Shown: positions 7,302-16,230 of the stretch, in pieces
Numbering within the stretch: the stretch's first letter is position 1
Layout: every line of letters starts with the position of its first letter
Assembly (NCBI RefSeq): GCF_900115685.1
Contig: NZ_FOXJ01000005.1
Location: forward strand, 255,594 to 319,593
Direction: 5' to 3'
From: Variovorax sp. 770b2
Lineage (GTDB): Bacteria; Pseudomonadota; Gammaproteobacteria; Burkholderiales; Burkholderiaceae_C
Length of the DNA stretch: 64,000 bases
Translations under genes and position numbers: made by a program
Notes under the pieces: model-generated
What the model saw: the letters and a program-made list of their open reading frames with translations, nothing else
What the model was told of the DNA's origin: nothing
Databases searched by the model: none

Positions 7302-8885
7302 ATGCCCCACGCCGCTCACGTCGGTCTTGTCCAGCGCCTGCCCAAGCTGTCGAAGCGCAGCCTGCTGGGTGCCTCCCTGCTCGCGATGCTGTGCGCCGCA
7401 CTGCCGCATCAGCAAGCGCATGCGCAGGGCCCGCGCAACTTCGCCACGCTCGCGATGGTGGCCGAGCCGCAGACGCTCGACCCGATGGCCTCCACGGCCG
7501 ATCTGGTCGGAACCATCATGCAGCACGTGTACGAGACGCTCTACACCTTCGACGCCAAGTGGAACGTGGTGCCGATGCTGGCCGAGACCATGCCCAAGAT
7601 CTCCGCCGACGGCAAGACCTACGCCATCACCCTGCGCAAGGGCGTGATGCTGCACAACGGCCGCGAACTCAACGCCGACGATGTGGTGGCGAGCCTGCAG
7701 CGCTGGATGGACCAGTCGCCGCGCGGCAAGGCCGTGGGCAAGGAAATCGAGACGCTCAAGGCCAAGGGCCCGCTGGGCGTGGAGATCGTGCTGAAGGCGC
7801 CGTATGCGCCGCTGCTCTCGCAGCTCGCGCTCCCCAGCGGCATGGCCGCGATCATGGCCAAGGACTCCATCGCCTCGCCGCTGAAGGACTTCGTCGGCAC
7901 CGGCCCCTACAAGTTCAAGGAGCGCCGCCCCGACCAGTTCGTGCTGCTCACCCGCTTCGACAAATACGCGGCGCGCAAGGAGCCCGCGAGCGGCTACGGC
8001 GGCAAGCGCGAAGCGGTCATCGAAGAGCTGCGCTTCGTGCCCGTGCCCAACGCCAGCACGCGCGTCGAAGGCGCGCTGGCCGGCCAGTACGACTTTGCCG
8101 ACCTGCTGCCGGTCGAAGCCCTGCCGCGCCTGGAGAAGTCCGGCGGCAAGACCGTGCCGATCCTGACGCCGTCGTTCGGCTTCCCGTACCTCGTGCTCAA
8201 CACCAAGGAAGGCGTGGCTTCCAACCAGGCCGTGCGCCAGGCGATCCAGTCCGCGCTCGGCGAAGGCGAAATGCTCGCGGCCGGCTTCGGCGACACGCGC
8301 TTCTTCGTGGCCGAAGGCAACCACTTCCCCAAGGGCTCGCCGTTCTACTCCACGGCCGGCGTCACGCTCTACAACGAGCGCAACGCACCCAAGGCCAAGG
8401 AAGCCGCGGCCAAGGCTGGCTACAAGGGCGAGCCGATCCGCGTGCTCACCAGCCGCCAGTACGACTTCCACTACAACATGTCGCTGTTGATGGCCGAGCA
8501 GTTGAAGCGCGCCGGCTTCAAGGTCGACCTGAACGTGGTCGACTGGGCCACGCTGGTGCAGCGCCGCAACGACGCCAAGCTCTGGGACATCTACGTGACC
8601 CACTCGGGCCAGTTCCCCGAGCCGATGCTCTCGCCGCCGCAACTGGGCGACGGCGCGCCCGGCTGGTGGGACACGCCCGCCAAGAAGGCGGCGCTGCAGG
8701 CCTTCAATGTCGAGAGCGACCCGGCCAAGCGCGGCGCGCTGTGGGGCAAGGTGCAGCAGGTCGTCTACGACGAGGTGCCGTACATCAACGTGGGCAAGTT
8801 CAACGGCCTCTCGGCCAAGAGCCCCGCGCTGGACAACTACACGCCCGCGACCTGGCCGTTCTTCTGGAACGCGAAGATCAAGTAA
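7302..8885 (+). CDS. Peptide-type ABC transporter substrate-binding protein (family 5)
   Basis: The periplasmic receptor of the DppABCDF-like transporter encoded downstream. It has 527 residues, a signal peptide with a hydrophobic core at about 20-34 and a likely cut after AHA at 39-41, then the SBP_bac_5 fold (AEPQTLDPMAST, ETLYTFDAKWNVVPMLAE). I start at ATG 7302 because AAGGAG lies six bases before it; ATG 7287 is less well placed. First gene of a nine-gene operon for handling N-acyl or D-amino-acid compounds, so its ligand may be a D-amino-acid-containing peptide or conjugate (inference). Confidence 0.88.
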   Translation: MPHAAHVGLVQRLPKLSKRSLLGASLLAMLCAALPHQQAHAQGPRNFATLAMVAEPQTLDPMASTADLVGTIMQHVYETLYTFDAKWNVVPMLAETMPKISADGKTYAITLRKGVMLHNGRELNADDVVASLQRWMDQSPRGKAVGKEIETLKAKGPLGVEIVLKAPYAPLLSQLALPSGMAAIMAKDSIASPLKDFVGTGPYKFKERRPDQFVLLTRFDKYAARKEPASGYGGKREAVIEELRFVPVPNASTRVEGALAGQYDFADLLPVEALPRLEKSGGKTVPILTPSFGFPYLVLNTKEGVASNQAVRQAIQSALGEGEMLAAGFGDTRFFVAEGNHFPKGSPFYSTAGVTLYNERNAPKAKEAAAKAGYKGEPIRVLTSRQYDFHYNMSLLMAEQLKRAGFKVDLNVVDWATLVQRRNDAKLWDIYVTHSGQFPEPMLSPPQLGDGAPGWWDTPAKKAALQAFNVESDPAKRGALWGKVQQVVYDEVPYINVGKFNGLSAKSPALDNYTPATWPFFWNAKIK

Positions 8886-8901
8886 GCCGGGGGACACAGC
8901 C

Positions 8902-10158
8902 ATGCCATCGCGTCGCCAACTTCTGCAAGCCAGCGCACTGGCCTCCGGCCTCGGAGCCTTGGGCCTCACGGCCTCCACCGCACAGGCCGCCAACACGGGT
9001 CCCGTGTACGCCTACGTCGGCACTTACAGCGACGGCGGCAAGCCGTGGCGCGGCGGGCGCGGCCTGGGCGTCCACCAGTTCGTGGTGGACGGCGCGACCG
9101 GCGCGCTCAAGCCCATCCCCGGCGCGCCGCCCGCGGTTGCCAGCACGGGCAGCGATGCCAAGCTGCGCAACCCCGCATCGCTCGCGCGGCACCCGAAGCT
9201 GCCGATGCTCTATGCGGCCAACGAGTTCGAGGCCGGTTCGGTCTCGGCCTTTCGCATCGGTGCGAACGGCGCGCTGACGTTCGTGGCCGAGATGGCGTGC
9301 GGCGGCAAGGACCCGGCGTACATCAGCGTGCATCCGGATGGCCGCTTTCTCTTCACCGCGAACTACGCGAGCGGCGATGTCAGCGTGATCGCCCTGCGCA
9401 GCGATGGCGGCTTCGATTCGGACGTCGCCGCCGTCGTCTACAAGGACGCCGCGGCCTGCGGCGCCACGCCCTGCAAGCCGGGCGCCGACGTGGTGCCGGC
9501 CGCGGCCCGCTCGCACGAAGGCTTTGCCACCAGCGACCACGACGGTCCGCATGCGCACATGGTGCACAGCGACCCGACCGGCAACTTCGTGCTGGTCGCA
9601 GACCTTGGGCTGGATCGCGTCATCTCGTACCGCTTCGACCGCATCACCGGCGTGCTGAGCCAGCCCGGCACCGTCGCGGTTTCCGAAAGCTCGGGCGCAC
9701 GCCACTTCATCTTTCACCCGAACGGCAAGTGGTTCTACCTCGTGAACGAAGAGGCCTCGACCATCGCCTTCATGCGCTACGACGGCGCCACTGGCGTGCT
9801 CGCATTGGTGAGCGAAACCTCGGCGCTGCCGCAGGGCTTCAAGGGCACCAGCTACGCCTCGGGCATCCGCATGCTGCCGGACGGCCAGCACTTCGTGTCG
9901 CTCAACCGCCTGCACGATTCGATCTCGCTCTTCAGGATCGACGCCCGCACCGGCGCCCCCACGCTCGTGCGCGAGGAGTGGACGCGCGGCAACTACCCGC
10001 GCAGCTGCACGCTCGACCCGAGCGGCCGCTTTCTCTACGTGTGCCACAACAAGCAGGGCGACAACGTCACGGTCTTCCGCGTGAGGAAGGGCGACATCCA
10101 GTTCACCGGTCAGTACGCGGCCGTCGGCAGTGCCGCCGCCATCGAGTTCTCGTCGTGA
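8902..10158 (+). CDS. Tat-exported seven-bladed beta-propeller lactonase-like protein
   Basis: A 418-residue protein of the 6-phosphogluconolactonase/YkgB (lactonase, PF10282-type) family. The N-terminus SRRQLLQASA followed by a hydrophobic stretch and AQA is a Tat signal, so it acts in the periplasm. Repeated blade motifs are visible (YVGTYSDGG, HPDGRFLFTANY, HPNGKWFYLVNE, DPSGRFLYVCHN). Lactonases open aldonolactones. A paralogue lies at 17709-18968. It starts 16 bases after the binding-protein gene and overlaps the next permease (TGATG). Function in a transport operon is unexplained; a periplasmic lactone step is an inference. Confidence 0.82.
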   Translation: MPSRRQLLQASALASGLGALGLTASTAQAANTGPVYAYVGTYSDGGKPWRGGRGLGVHQFVVDGATGALKPIPGAPPAVASTGSDAKLRNPASLARHPKLPMLYAANEFEAGSVSAFRIGANGALTFVAEMACGGKDPAYISVHPDGRFLFTANYASGDVSVIALRSDGGFDSDVAAVVYKDAAACGATPCKPGADVVPAAARSHEGFATSDHDGPHAHMVHSDPTGNFVLVADLGLDRVISYRFDRITGVLSQPGTVAVSESSGARHFIFHPNGKWFYLVNEEASTIAFMRYDGATGVLALVSETSALPQGFKGTSYASGIRMLPDGQHFVSLNRLHDSISLFRIDARTGAPTLVREEWTRGNYPRSCTLDPSGRFLYVCHNKQGDNVTVFRVRKGDIQFTGQYAAVGSAAAIEFSS

Positions 10159-11111
10159 TGAAAAGTGCTTCGCTTCGCTACATCGCCTCGCGCGCCCTGG
10201 GCATGCTGGTGGTGCTCGCCCTCGTGGCGGTGATCGTCTTCGTGCTCACGCGCGCCGCCTCGGGCGATCCGGTCTCGGTGCTGCTGGGCGACCAGGCCAC
10301 GGCCGCCGACATCGCGCGCGTGCAGAAGGAATACGGCCTGGACAAACCGCTGCCCGTGCAGTTCGGCTACTGGCTGCGCGAAGTGCTGCAGGGCAACCTG
10401 GGCACCTCGATCTTCCTGCAGCGCCCGGTGACGCAGGCGCTGTGGGAGCGCGCCGAGCCCACCACGCTGCTCGCGCTCATGGCCGTGGCCATCGCGGCGC
10501 TGATCGGCGTGCCCTGCGGCATCGTCTCGGCGGTGTTCCGCGGCCGCGTGGTCGACCAGCTGTTCACCGGCGTCGCGATGCTAGGCGCCAGCATTCCGAG
10601 CTTCTGGCTGGGCATCGTGCTCATCCAGATCTTCGCGGTGTCGTTCGGATGGTTCCCGGTGTCGGGCTACGGCGCGCCCGACGCGGCGCTGGCCGAGCGG
10701 CTGCATTCGCTGGTGCTGCCGGCCACGGTGCTGGGCCTGTTGAACTCGGCGCTCATCATCCGCTTCACGCGCGCCTCCATGCTCGACGTGCTCGGCGAAG
10801 ACTACGTGCGCACCGCGCGCTCCAAGGGCCTCTCCGAAAGCAAGGTCGTGCTCAAACACGCGCTGCGCAATGCACTGGTGCCCATCGTCACGGTGATCGG
10901 CCTCACGGTCGCGCTGATGATCGGCGGCGCCGTCATCACCGAGACCGTGTTCGGGTTGCCGGGCGTCGGCAACCTCGTGGTGAGCGCGGTGCTGCGGCGC
11001 GACTATCCGGTGATCCAGGGTGCGCTGCTCGTGATTGCGGCGATCTACGTGCTCATCAATTTCTCCATCGACCTGCTGTACGCCGTCGTCGATCCGCGCG
11101 TGAAGGTCTGA
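10158..11111 (+). CDS. Peptide-type ABC transporter permease, DppB-like
   Basis: First membrane subunit of the importer, 317 residues with about six transmembrane helices. The long first extracytoplasmic loop with DIARVQKEYGLDKPLPVQFGYW is typical of DppB/OppB. The cytoplasmic EAA-type loop contacting the ATPase is DYVRTARSKGLSESKVV, followed by ITETVFGLPGVGNLVVSAV. ATG 10158 overlaps the preceding stop in TGATG, so expression is coupled to the lactonase gene, which argues that the lactonase belongs to the system. Confidence 0.9.
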   Translation: MKSASLRYIASRALGMLVVLALVAVIVFVLTRAASGDPVSVLLGDQATAADIARVQKEYGLDKPLPVQFGYWLREVLQGNLGTSIFLQRPVTQALWERAEPTTLLALMAVAIAALIGVPCGIVSAVFRGRVVDQLFTGVAMLGASIPSFWLGIVLIQIFAVSFGWFPVSGYGAPDAALAERLHSLVLPATVLGLLNSALIIRFTRASMLDVLGEDYVRTARSKGLSESKVVLKHALRNALVPIVTVIGLTVALMIGGAVITETVFGLPGVGNLVVSAVLRRDYPVIQGALLVIAAIYVLINFSIDLLYAVVDPRVKV

Positions 11112-11123
11112 GGGAAGAAAAAA

Positions 11124-11963
11124 ATGCAAATGCCACGAATGCTCCGCCAGCTGATGCACCGCCGCATCGTGATGGTCTCCGCGCTGGTGCTGCTGGTGAT
11201 CGCGATCATGGCGATCGGCGCGCCGCTGTTCGCTTCCATCGACCCCAACGACACCGCCGTGCTCGACCGACTGAAGGCGCCGAGCGCCGAGCACCTGCTG
11301 GGCACCGACGAGCTGGGCCGCGACATGTATTCGCGCATCGTGCACGGCGCGCGCTACTCGCTGGCCATCGCGGCGCTCACCGCGCTGGGCTCGGTCATCG
11401 CCGGCACGGTGCTGGGCCTGATGGCCGGGTTCTTTCGCCGTCTCGACACGCCGCTGATGCGCGTGGTCGACGCGATGATGTCGTTCCCCGACATCCTCCT
11501 GGCCATCGCGCTCGTGGCCATCCTCGGGCCTTCGCTCATGAACACCGTGCTCGCGCTGGTGCTGGTGTACACGCCGCGCGTGGCGCGGGTGGTGCGCGCA
11601 TCGACGCTGGTGGTGCGTGAGCTGCTGTTCGTGGAAGCGGTGCGCGCGCTGGGCGTGCGCACCTCGCGCATCCTGTGGCGGCACATCCTGCCGAACCTGA
11701 TGTCGCCGATCCTCGTGCAGGTGTCGTTCATCTTCGCCTACGCCATCCTGGCCGAGGCGGGGCTCTCGTTCCTCGGCGTCGGCGTGCCGCCCGAGATCCC
11801 GACCTGGGGCACCATGGTCGCGGGCAGCCAGCAGTACGCGCACCAGGCCTTCTGGGTGGTGCTGTTCCCGGGGCTCGCGATTATCTTCACGGCGCTCTCG
11901 CTGCAACTGTTGGGCGATGGCGTGCGCGACCTGCTCGACCCCAAGCTGAAGAAGACCTCGTGA
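11124..11963 (+). CDS. Peptide-type ABC transporter permease, DppC-like
   Basis: Second membrane subunit, 279 residues. The N-terminal helix and LGTDELGRDMYSRIVHGARYSL are typical of DppC/OppC. The EAA loop reads VEAVRALGVRTSRILWRHIL, then an AEAGLSFLGVGVPPEIPTWG segment and the C-terminal LQLLGDGVRDLLDPKLK. About six helices. A GGAAG site precedes ATG 11124. The stop overlaps the next ATG (TGATG at 11961-11965). Confidence 0.9.
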   Translation: MQMPRMLRQLMHRRIVMVSALVLLVIAIMAIGAPLFASIDPNDTAVLDRLKAPSAEHLLGTDELGRDMYSRIVHGARYSLAIAALTALGSVIAGTVLGLMAGFFRRLDTPLMRVVDAMMSFPDILLAIALVAILGPSLMNTVLALVLVYTPRVARVVRASTLVVRELLFVEAVRALGVRTSRILWRHILPNLMSPILVQVSFIFAYAILAEAGLSFLGVGVPPEIPTWGTMVAGSQQYAHQAFWVVLFPGLAIIFTALSLQLLGDGVRDLLDPKLKKTS

Positions 11964-13000
11964 TGACGAATCCCACGAACACACCAAGGCTCACGGTCAG
12001 CAACCTGAGCACGAGCTTCCCCACCGAAGACGGCCTGATCCGCTCGGTGGCCGATGTGAGCTTCTCGATCCAGCCTGGCAAGACCACGGCGCTGGTCGGC
12101 GAATCGGGCTCGGGCAAGTCGGTCACCAGCCTCACGCTGATGCGCCTCTTGCCCAAGACCGCGAACGCGCAGGTCAGCGGCTCGGCCTCTTTCGTCACGC
12201 GCGAAGGCAAGACGGTCGACCTGCTGCAGATCGGCGAGCGCGAGATGCGGTCGCTGCGCGGCAACCAGCTGTCGATGATCTTCCAGGAGCCGATGACCAG
12301 CCTGAACCCGGTCTTCACCATCGGCGAGCAGATCGCCGAGAGCGTGCGGCTGCACAAGGGGCTGGACCGCAAGGCCGCGCTCGCGCATGCGCTGCGCATG
12401 CTGGAACTGGTCGAGATTCCGGCCGCGGCGCAGCGCATCCACGAGTACCCGCACCAGCTCTCTGGCGGCATGCGCCAGCGCGTGATGATCGCGCTGGCCA
12501 TGGCCTGCGACCCGACGCTGCTGATCGCCGACGAGCCCACCACGGCGCTGGACGTGACCATCCAGGCGCAGATCCTGGAACTCATGCGCCGGCTGCAGGC
12601 CGAGACGGGCATGAGCATCCTCTTCATCACCCACAACCTGGGCGTGGTCGCTCACCATGCGGACGACGTGGTCGTGCTGTACGCGGGCCGCGTGGTCGAG
12701 AGCGCGCCTGTGCGGCCGCTGTTCGCGCAGCCCGAGCACCCGTACACGCAGGGCCTGCTGGCGTGCCTGCCGGGCAAGGCGCGCGTTCCCGGGCAACCGA
12801 AGCCCAAGCGCCTGTTCGCGATCCGCGGGCAGGTGTCCAGCCCGCTCGCGCCGCCGCCCGGCTGTGCCTTCGAGCCGCGCTGCGACCTGGCGCTGGCCGG
12901 TTGCAGCGCCGCGATCCCGCCGCTCATCGACATCCGCCAGGGCCGCCAGGCCCGCTGCATTCGCGTGCAACCCGATGCCCCACTCGCGAGGGTCGCATGA
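11963..13000 (+). CDS. Peptide-type ABC transporter ATPase, DppD-like
   Basis: One of two ATPases of the importer, 345 residues. Walker A GESGSGKS is at 46-53; the Q-loop is MIFQEPMTSLNPVF; the signature is LSGGMRQRV; Walker B is LLIADEPTTALD. The C-terminal oligopeptide/dipeptide extension contains CAFEPRCDLALAGC, a cysteine pattern linked to an Fe-S cluster in several Dpp/Opp ATPases. It overlaps both neighbours by one to four bases. Confidence 0.92.
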   Translation: MTNPTNTPRLTVSNLSTSFPTEDGLIRSVADVSFSIQPGKTTALVGESGSGKSVTSLTLMRLLPKTANAQVSGSASFVTREGKTVDLLQIGEREMRSLRGNQLSMIFQEPMTSLNPVFTIGEQIAESVRLHKGLDRKAALAHALRMLELVEIPAAAQRIHEYPHQLSGGMRQRVMIALAMACDPTLLIADEPTTALDVTIQAQILELMRRLQAETGMSILFITHNLGVVAHHADDVVVLYAGRVVESAPVRPLFAQPEHPYTQGLLACLPGKARVPGQPKPKRLFAIRGQVSSPLAPPPGCAFEPRCDLALAGCSAAIPPLIDIRQGRQARCIRVQPDAPLARVA

Positions 13001-13992
13001 CCGCCGTTTCCGTTTCTTCCTCTTCTTCTCCCCTCATCGAAGTCCGTGGCCTGAAGAAATACTTCGGCAGCAGCGACCGTCCGGTGCGCGCGGTCGATGA
13101 CGTGTCCTTCGCCATCCAGCCCGGCGAGACGCTGGGCCTGGTCGGCGAATCGGGCTCGGGCAAGAGCACCATCGGGCGCACCGTGCTGCGGCTGGTCGAG
13201 CGCACGGAGGGCCAGGTGCTCTACCGCGGCGAAGACATCGGCGCGCTCTCGGGCGAGCGCATGCGCAAGCTGCGCAGCAAGTTGCAGATCATTTTCCAGG
13301 ACCCGTATGCGAGCCTGAACCCGAAGATGCGCATCAGCGCGATCCTCGGTGAGGCGCTCTCCACGCACGGCCTGCACAAGGGCGCCGCCGCACGCGACAA
13401 GCGCATCGCCGAACTGCTGGAAACCGTGGGCCTGCGCGCCGAGCATGCGAGCCGTTTTCCGCACGAGTTCTCGGGCGGGCAACGCCAGCGCATCGGCGTG
13501 GCGCGCGCGCTCGCGGTGGAGCCCGAATTCATCGTGGCGGACGAGCCGCTGTCGGCGCTCGACGTGTCCATTCAATCGCAGGTCATCAACCTCCTGGCCG
13601 ACCTGCGCGAGCGCCTCGGCCTCACGATGCTCTTCATCTCGCACGACCTCGATGTGGTCGAGTACCTGTGCGACCGCGTGGTCGTGCTGTACCTGGGCAA
13701 GGTGATGGAAGTGGCCACCACCGACGAGTTGTTCGCGCGCCCCGCGCACCCCTACACGCAGGCGCTGCTGGCCGCGAGCCCCAAGCCCGATCCCGAAATG
13801 GCCACCGAGCGCATCGCGCTCAAGGGCGACATTCCCAGCCCCATCTCGCCGCCCTCGGGCTGCGTGTTCCGCACGCGCTGCCCGCACGCCATCGAGGCCT
13901 GCGCGCAGACCGTGCCATCGCTCGACGAGATATCTCCCGGACACTACAGCGCCTGCATCCGCAAGGAACTGCTCTCCAACATCGCCGCATGA
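12997..13992 (+). CDS. Peptide-type ABC transporter ATPase, DppF-like
   Basis: Second ATPase subunit, 331 residues. Walker A GESGSGKST is at 50-58, Q-loop IIFQDPYASLNPKM, signature FSGGQRQRIGVARAL, Walker B FIVADEPLSALDVS. The C-terminal extension holds CVFRTRCPHAIEAC. The N-terminus is a serine run encoded by repeated tcttcc codons. ATGA overlaps tie it to the genes on both sides. Confidence 0.92.
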   Translation: MTAVSVSSSSSPLIEVRGLKKYFGSSDRPVRAVDDVSFAIQPGETLGLVGESGSGKSTIGRTVLRLVERTEGQVLYRGEDIGALSGERMRKLRSKLQIIFQDPYASLNPKMRISAILGEALSTHGLHKGAAARDKRIAELLETVGLRAEHASRFPHEFSGGQRQRIGVARALAVEPEFIVADEPLSALDVSIQSQVINLLADLRERLGLTMLFISHDLDVVEYLCDRVVVLYLGKVMEVATTDELFARPAHPYTQALLAASPKPDPEMATERIALKGDIPSPISPPSGCVFRTRCPHAIEACAQTVPSLDEISPGHYSACIRKELLSNIAA

Positions 13993-15305
13993 TCATGACC
14001 ATGACAGACACCGCCGCCACCAAAGACTTCAACGACCCGCTGCTGGGCAGCAACTTCAAGGGCTATCCGCGGACGCAGGCACCGCGCCTGCGCAGCGAAG
14101 TCGGCGCCGCCGGCTGGAACGTGCTGGCCGGTGACCTGCCGCTGCCGCTCGCGATGCTCAAGCGCGAGGCACTCGAACACAACCTCGCATGGATGCAATC
14201 GCGTGTGCGCGAATGGGGCATCGACCTCGCGCCGCATGGCAAGACCAGCATGTCGCCGCAGCTCTTCCAGCGCCAGTTGAACGCGGGTGCGTGGGGCCTG
14301 ACCTTCGCCACCGTCACCCAGCTGGCCGTGGGCGTGGCCGCCGGCGCGCGCCGCACGCTCATCGCCAACCAGGTGGTGAGCGATGAAGACCTGGCGGGCA
14401 TCCAGTTGCTGCTGAGCGCGACGGCGGGCCTGCGCATCGTGTTCCTGGTCGATTCGCTCGCGCAGCTCGCGCTCATCGACGACTGGGCAAAGCGCCATCC
14501 CGCGAGCGTGCCGTTCGAAGTGATGATCGAGATCGGCGTCGAAGGCGCGCGCACCGGTTGCCGCACGCATGAAGAGGCCGTGACGCTCGCCACGCGATTG
14601 CGTGCGAGCGATGCGGTCAAGCTCGTCGGCATCGAGACCTATGAAGGGCAGGGCGCCACCGGCGTGAGCGAGCCCGACACGGCCTATGCGAACACGTTGA
14701 TGGACCGCGTGGAAGCCATCGCCCGCCACTGCGATACGCAGAAGCTCTTCGAGACCGACGAGGTGCTGGTCTCGGCCGGCGGCTCGGCCATCTTCGACCT
14801 CGTGGCCGGGCGCCTGAAGCCCGCGCTGGGCTCGCCGGTGCGGGGCCTGTTGCGCTCGGGCTGCTACGTCACGCACGACCACGGCTTCTACAAGCGCATG
14901 GTGAGTGCAGTCGACGAGCGCCTGGGCTGCGAATGCGGCGAAGGCCTGCGTCCCGCGATGGAAGTCTGGGCCACGGTGCAATCGCACCCCGAGCCGGGCC
15001 TGGCGATTCTTGCGGTGGGCAAGCGCGACATCTCCTTCGACCTCTCGATGCCCGTGCCCATCGCGCGCGCGGCACGCGGCGCGCGGGAGGCAGAGGCCGT
15101 GCCCGCCGGCTGGAAGATCACCGCGCTCAACGACCAGCACGCCTACCTGCGCTGGGACGCGAGCGAAGAGGCCGAGGCGCCGGCGGTCGGCGACCGCGTG
15201 GGCCTGGGCATCTCGCACCCCTGCACCACCTTCGACAAATGGCACTGGATGCCCGTGGTCGAGAACGACTACCGCGTGAGCGACGCCGTCGCCATGCACT
15301 TCTGA
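13989..15305 (+). CDS. PLP enzyme of the D-threonine aldolase / D-serine dehydratase family
   Basis: A fold-type III PLP enzyme of 438 residues: an alanine-racemase-like N-terminal barrel with the PLP lysine in APHGKTSM (Lys85) and a C-terminal D-serine-dehydratase-like domain. The metal-site motif SHPCTTF gives His410 and Cys412, as in Zn/Mn-dependent members. Such enzymes cleave D-threonine-type or dehydrate D-serine-type substrates, and are often annotated as amino-acid deaminase. A dehydratase reaction would release an enamine, matching the divergent ridA. ATG 13989 overlaps the previous stop; ATGs at 13995 and 14001 are alternatives. Exact substrate unknown. Confidence 0.85.
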   Translation: MIMTMTDTAATKDFNDPLLGSNFKGYPRTQAPRLRSEVGAAGWNVLAGDLPLPLAMLKREALEHNLAWMQSRVREWGIDLAPHGKTSMSPQLFQRQLNAGAWGLTFATVTQLAVGVAAGARRTLIANQVVSDEDLAGIQLLLSATAGLRIVFLVDSLAQLALIDDWAKRHPASVPFEVMIEIGVEGARTGCRTHEEAVTLATRLRASDAVKLVGIETYEGQGATGVSEPDTAYANTLMDRVEAIARHCDTQKLFETDEVLVSAGGSAIFDLVAGRLKPALGSPVRGLLRSGCYVTHDHGFYKRMVSAVDERLGCECGEGLRPAMEVWATVQSHPEPGLAILAVGKRDISFDLSMPVPIARAARGAREAEAVPAGWKITALNDQHAYLRWDASEEAEAPAVGDRVGLGISHPCTTFDKWHWMPVVENDYRVSDAVAMHF

Positions 15306-15315
15306 CACCGCACCG

Positions 15316-16230
15316 ATGACGCCCTCCCTGCTTCAGAAAATCGCCGAGCTTCGCAGCAGCGCGCCAGCCACGCGGCGCGCGATTCTCGACCTGATCCTCG
15401 AAGACCCCGACCGCGCGCTCGAAGAGAGCTTCGAGCAACTGGCCGAGCGCTCGCGCAGCTCGGTGCCCACCATCATGCGCACCTGCCGCGACCTGGGCTT
15501 TGCGGGCCTGCGCGAGTTCAAGCTCGCGCTCGCGCAGGAGCTGGCGCTCGGCGGTTCGCCGCTGCACCGCCGCGTCAACATCGAGGACGCGGCCGACGAA
15601 GTGGTCGGCAAGATCGCGCGCAGCGCGGCGGCCTCGGTCTCGGGCGTGCGCGGCCAGCTCGACATGCAGGTGCTCGACGGCGCCGTGGCGGCCATCGCGG
15701 CGGCGCCGCACGTGGACCTGTACGGCGCGGGCGCCACCTCGTGGTTCATGGCCAACGACCTGCAGGCGCGGCTGTTCCGCCTCGGCCTCTCGGCCAATGC
15801 CTGGGCCGACTATCACCTGCAGCAGGTGGCCGGCGCGGCGCAGCGGCCGGGCGGCGTGGTCATCGCCATCTCGCACGTGGGCGGCATGCCCTCGCTGCTG
15901 GACGCGGTGGACATCGCGCGCGGGCAGGGCGCCAAGGTGGTCGCGCTCACGCGGCCCGGCACGGCGCTCGCGGCGAAGGCCGACTTTTTGCTGGGCCTTT
16001 CGGTGCCCGACGACGCGGTGATGCACGTGGGCATCGACGCCTACCTCACGCACCTCACCGCCATCGAGATCCTCACGGTGCTGGTCGCGCAGCGACGCGG
16101 CGAACCGGCCGTGCAGCGCCTGCAGCGCGCACGCGAAGCCTTCCAGCGCCACGGCATCGACGCCACCACGCACCCGCTGCAAAGCTGGGACGGCGGCGGC
16201 ATCAACGAAAAAGGAGGGCGCGCATCGTGA
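15316..16230 (+). CDS. MurR/RpiR-family transcriptional regulator
   Basis: A 304-residue regulator with the N-terminal HTH_6 domain at about residues 1-77 (helix-turn-helix around SFEQLAERSRSSVPTIMRTCRDLGF) and a SIS domain at about 120-250 (VDLYGAGATSWFMANDLQARL, VIAISHVGGMPSLLDAV). SIS domains usually bind phosphosugars or related anions. It is encoded inside the operon it probably controls and is the best candidate to bind the TGAAA-N5-TTTCA sites at 7170 and 20698. Its tail overlaps the next gene by four bases. Confidence 0.9.
   Translation: MTPSLLQKIAELRSSAPATRRAILDLILEDPDRALEESFEQLAERSRSSVPTIMRTCRDLGFAGLREFKLALAQELALGGSPLHRRVNIEDAADEVVGKIARSAAASVSGVRGQLDMQVLDGAVAAIAAAPHVDLYGAGATSWFMANDLQARLFRLGLSANAWADYHLQQVAGAAQRPGGVVIAISHVGGMPSLLDAVDIARGQGAKVVALTRPGTALAAKADFLLGLSVPDDAVMHVGIDAYLTHLTAIEILTVLVAQRRGEPAVQRLQRAREAFQRHGIDATTHPLQSWDGGGINEKGGRAS

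Noticed and set aside
7206..8996. A 596-codon open frame antisense to the substrate-binding protein gene, and many similar long antisense frames across the window
   Set aside because: High GC makes antisense frames long. The translations are Arg/His/Ala-rich without domains, while the opposite strand encodes clear families.
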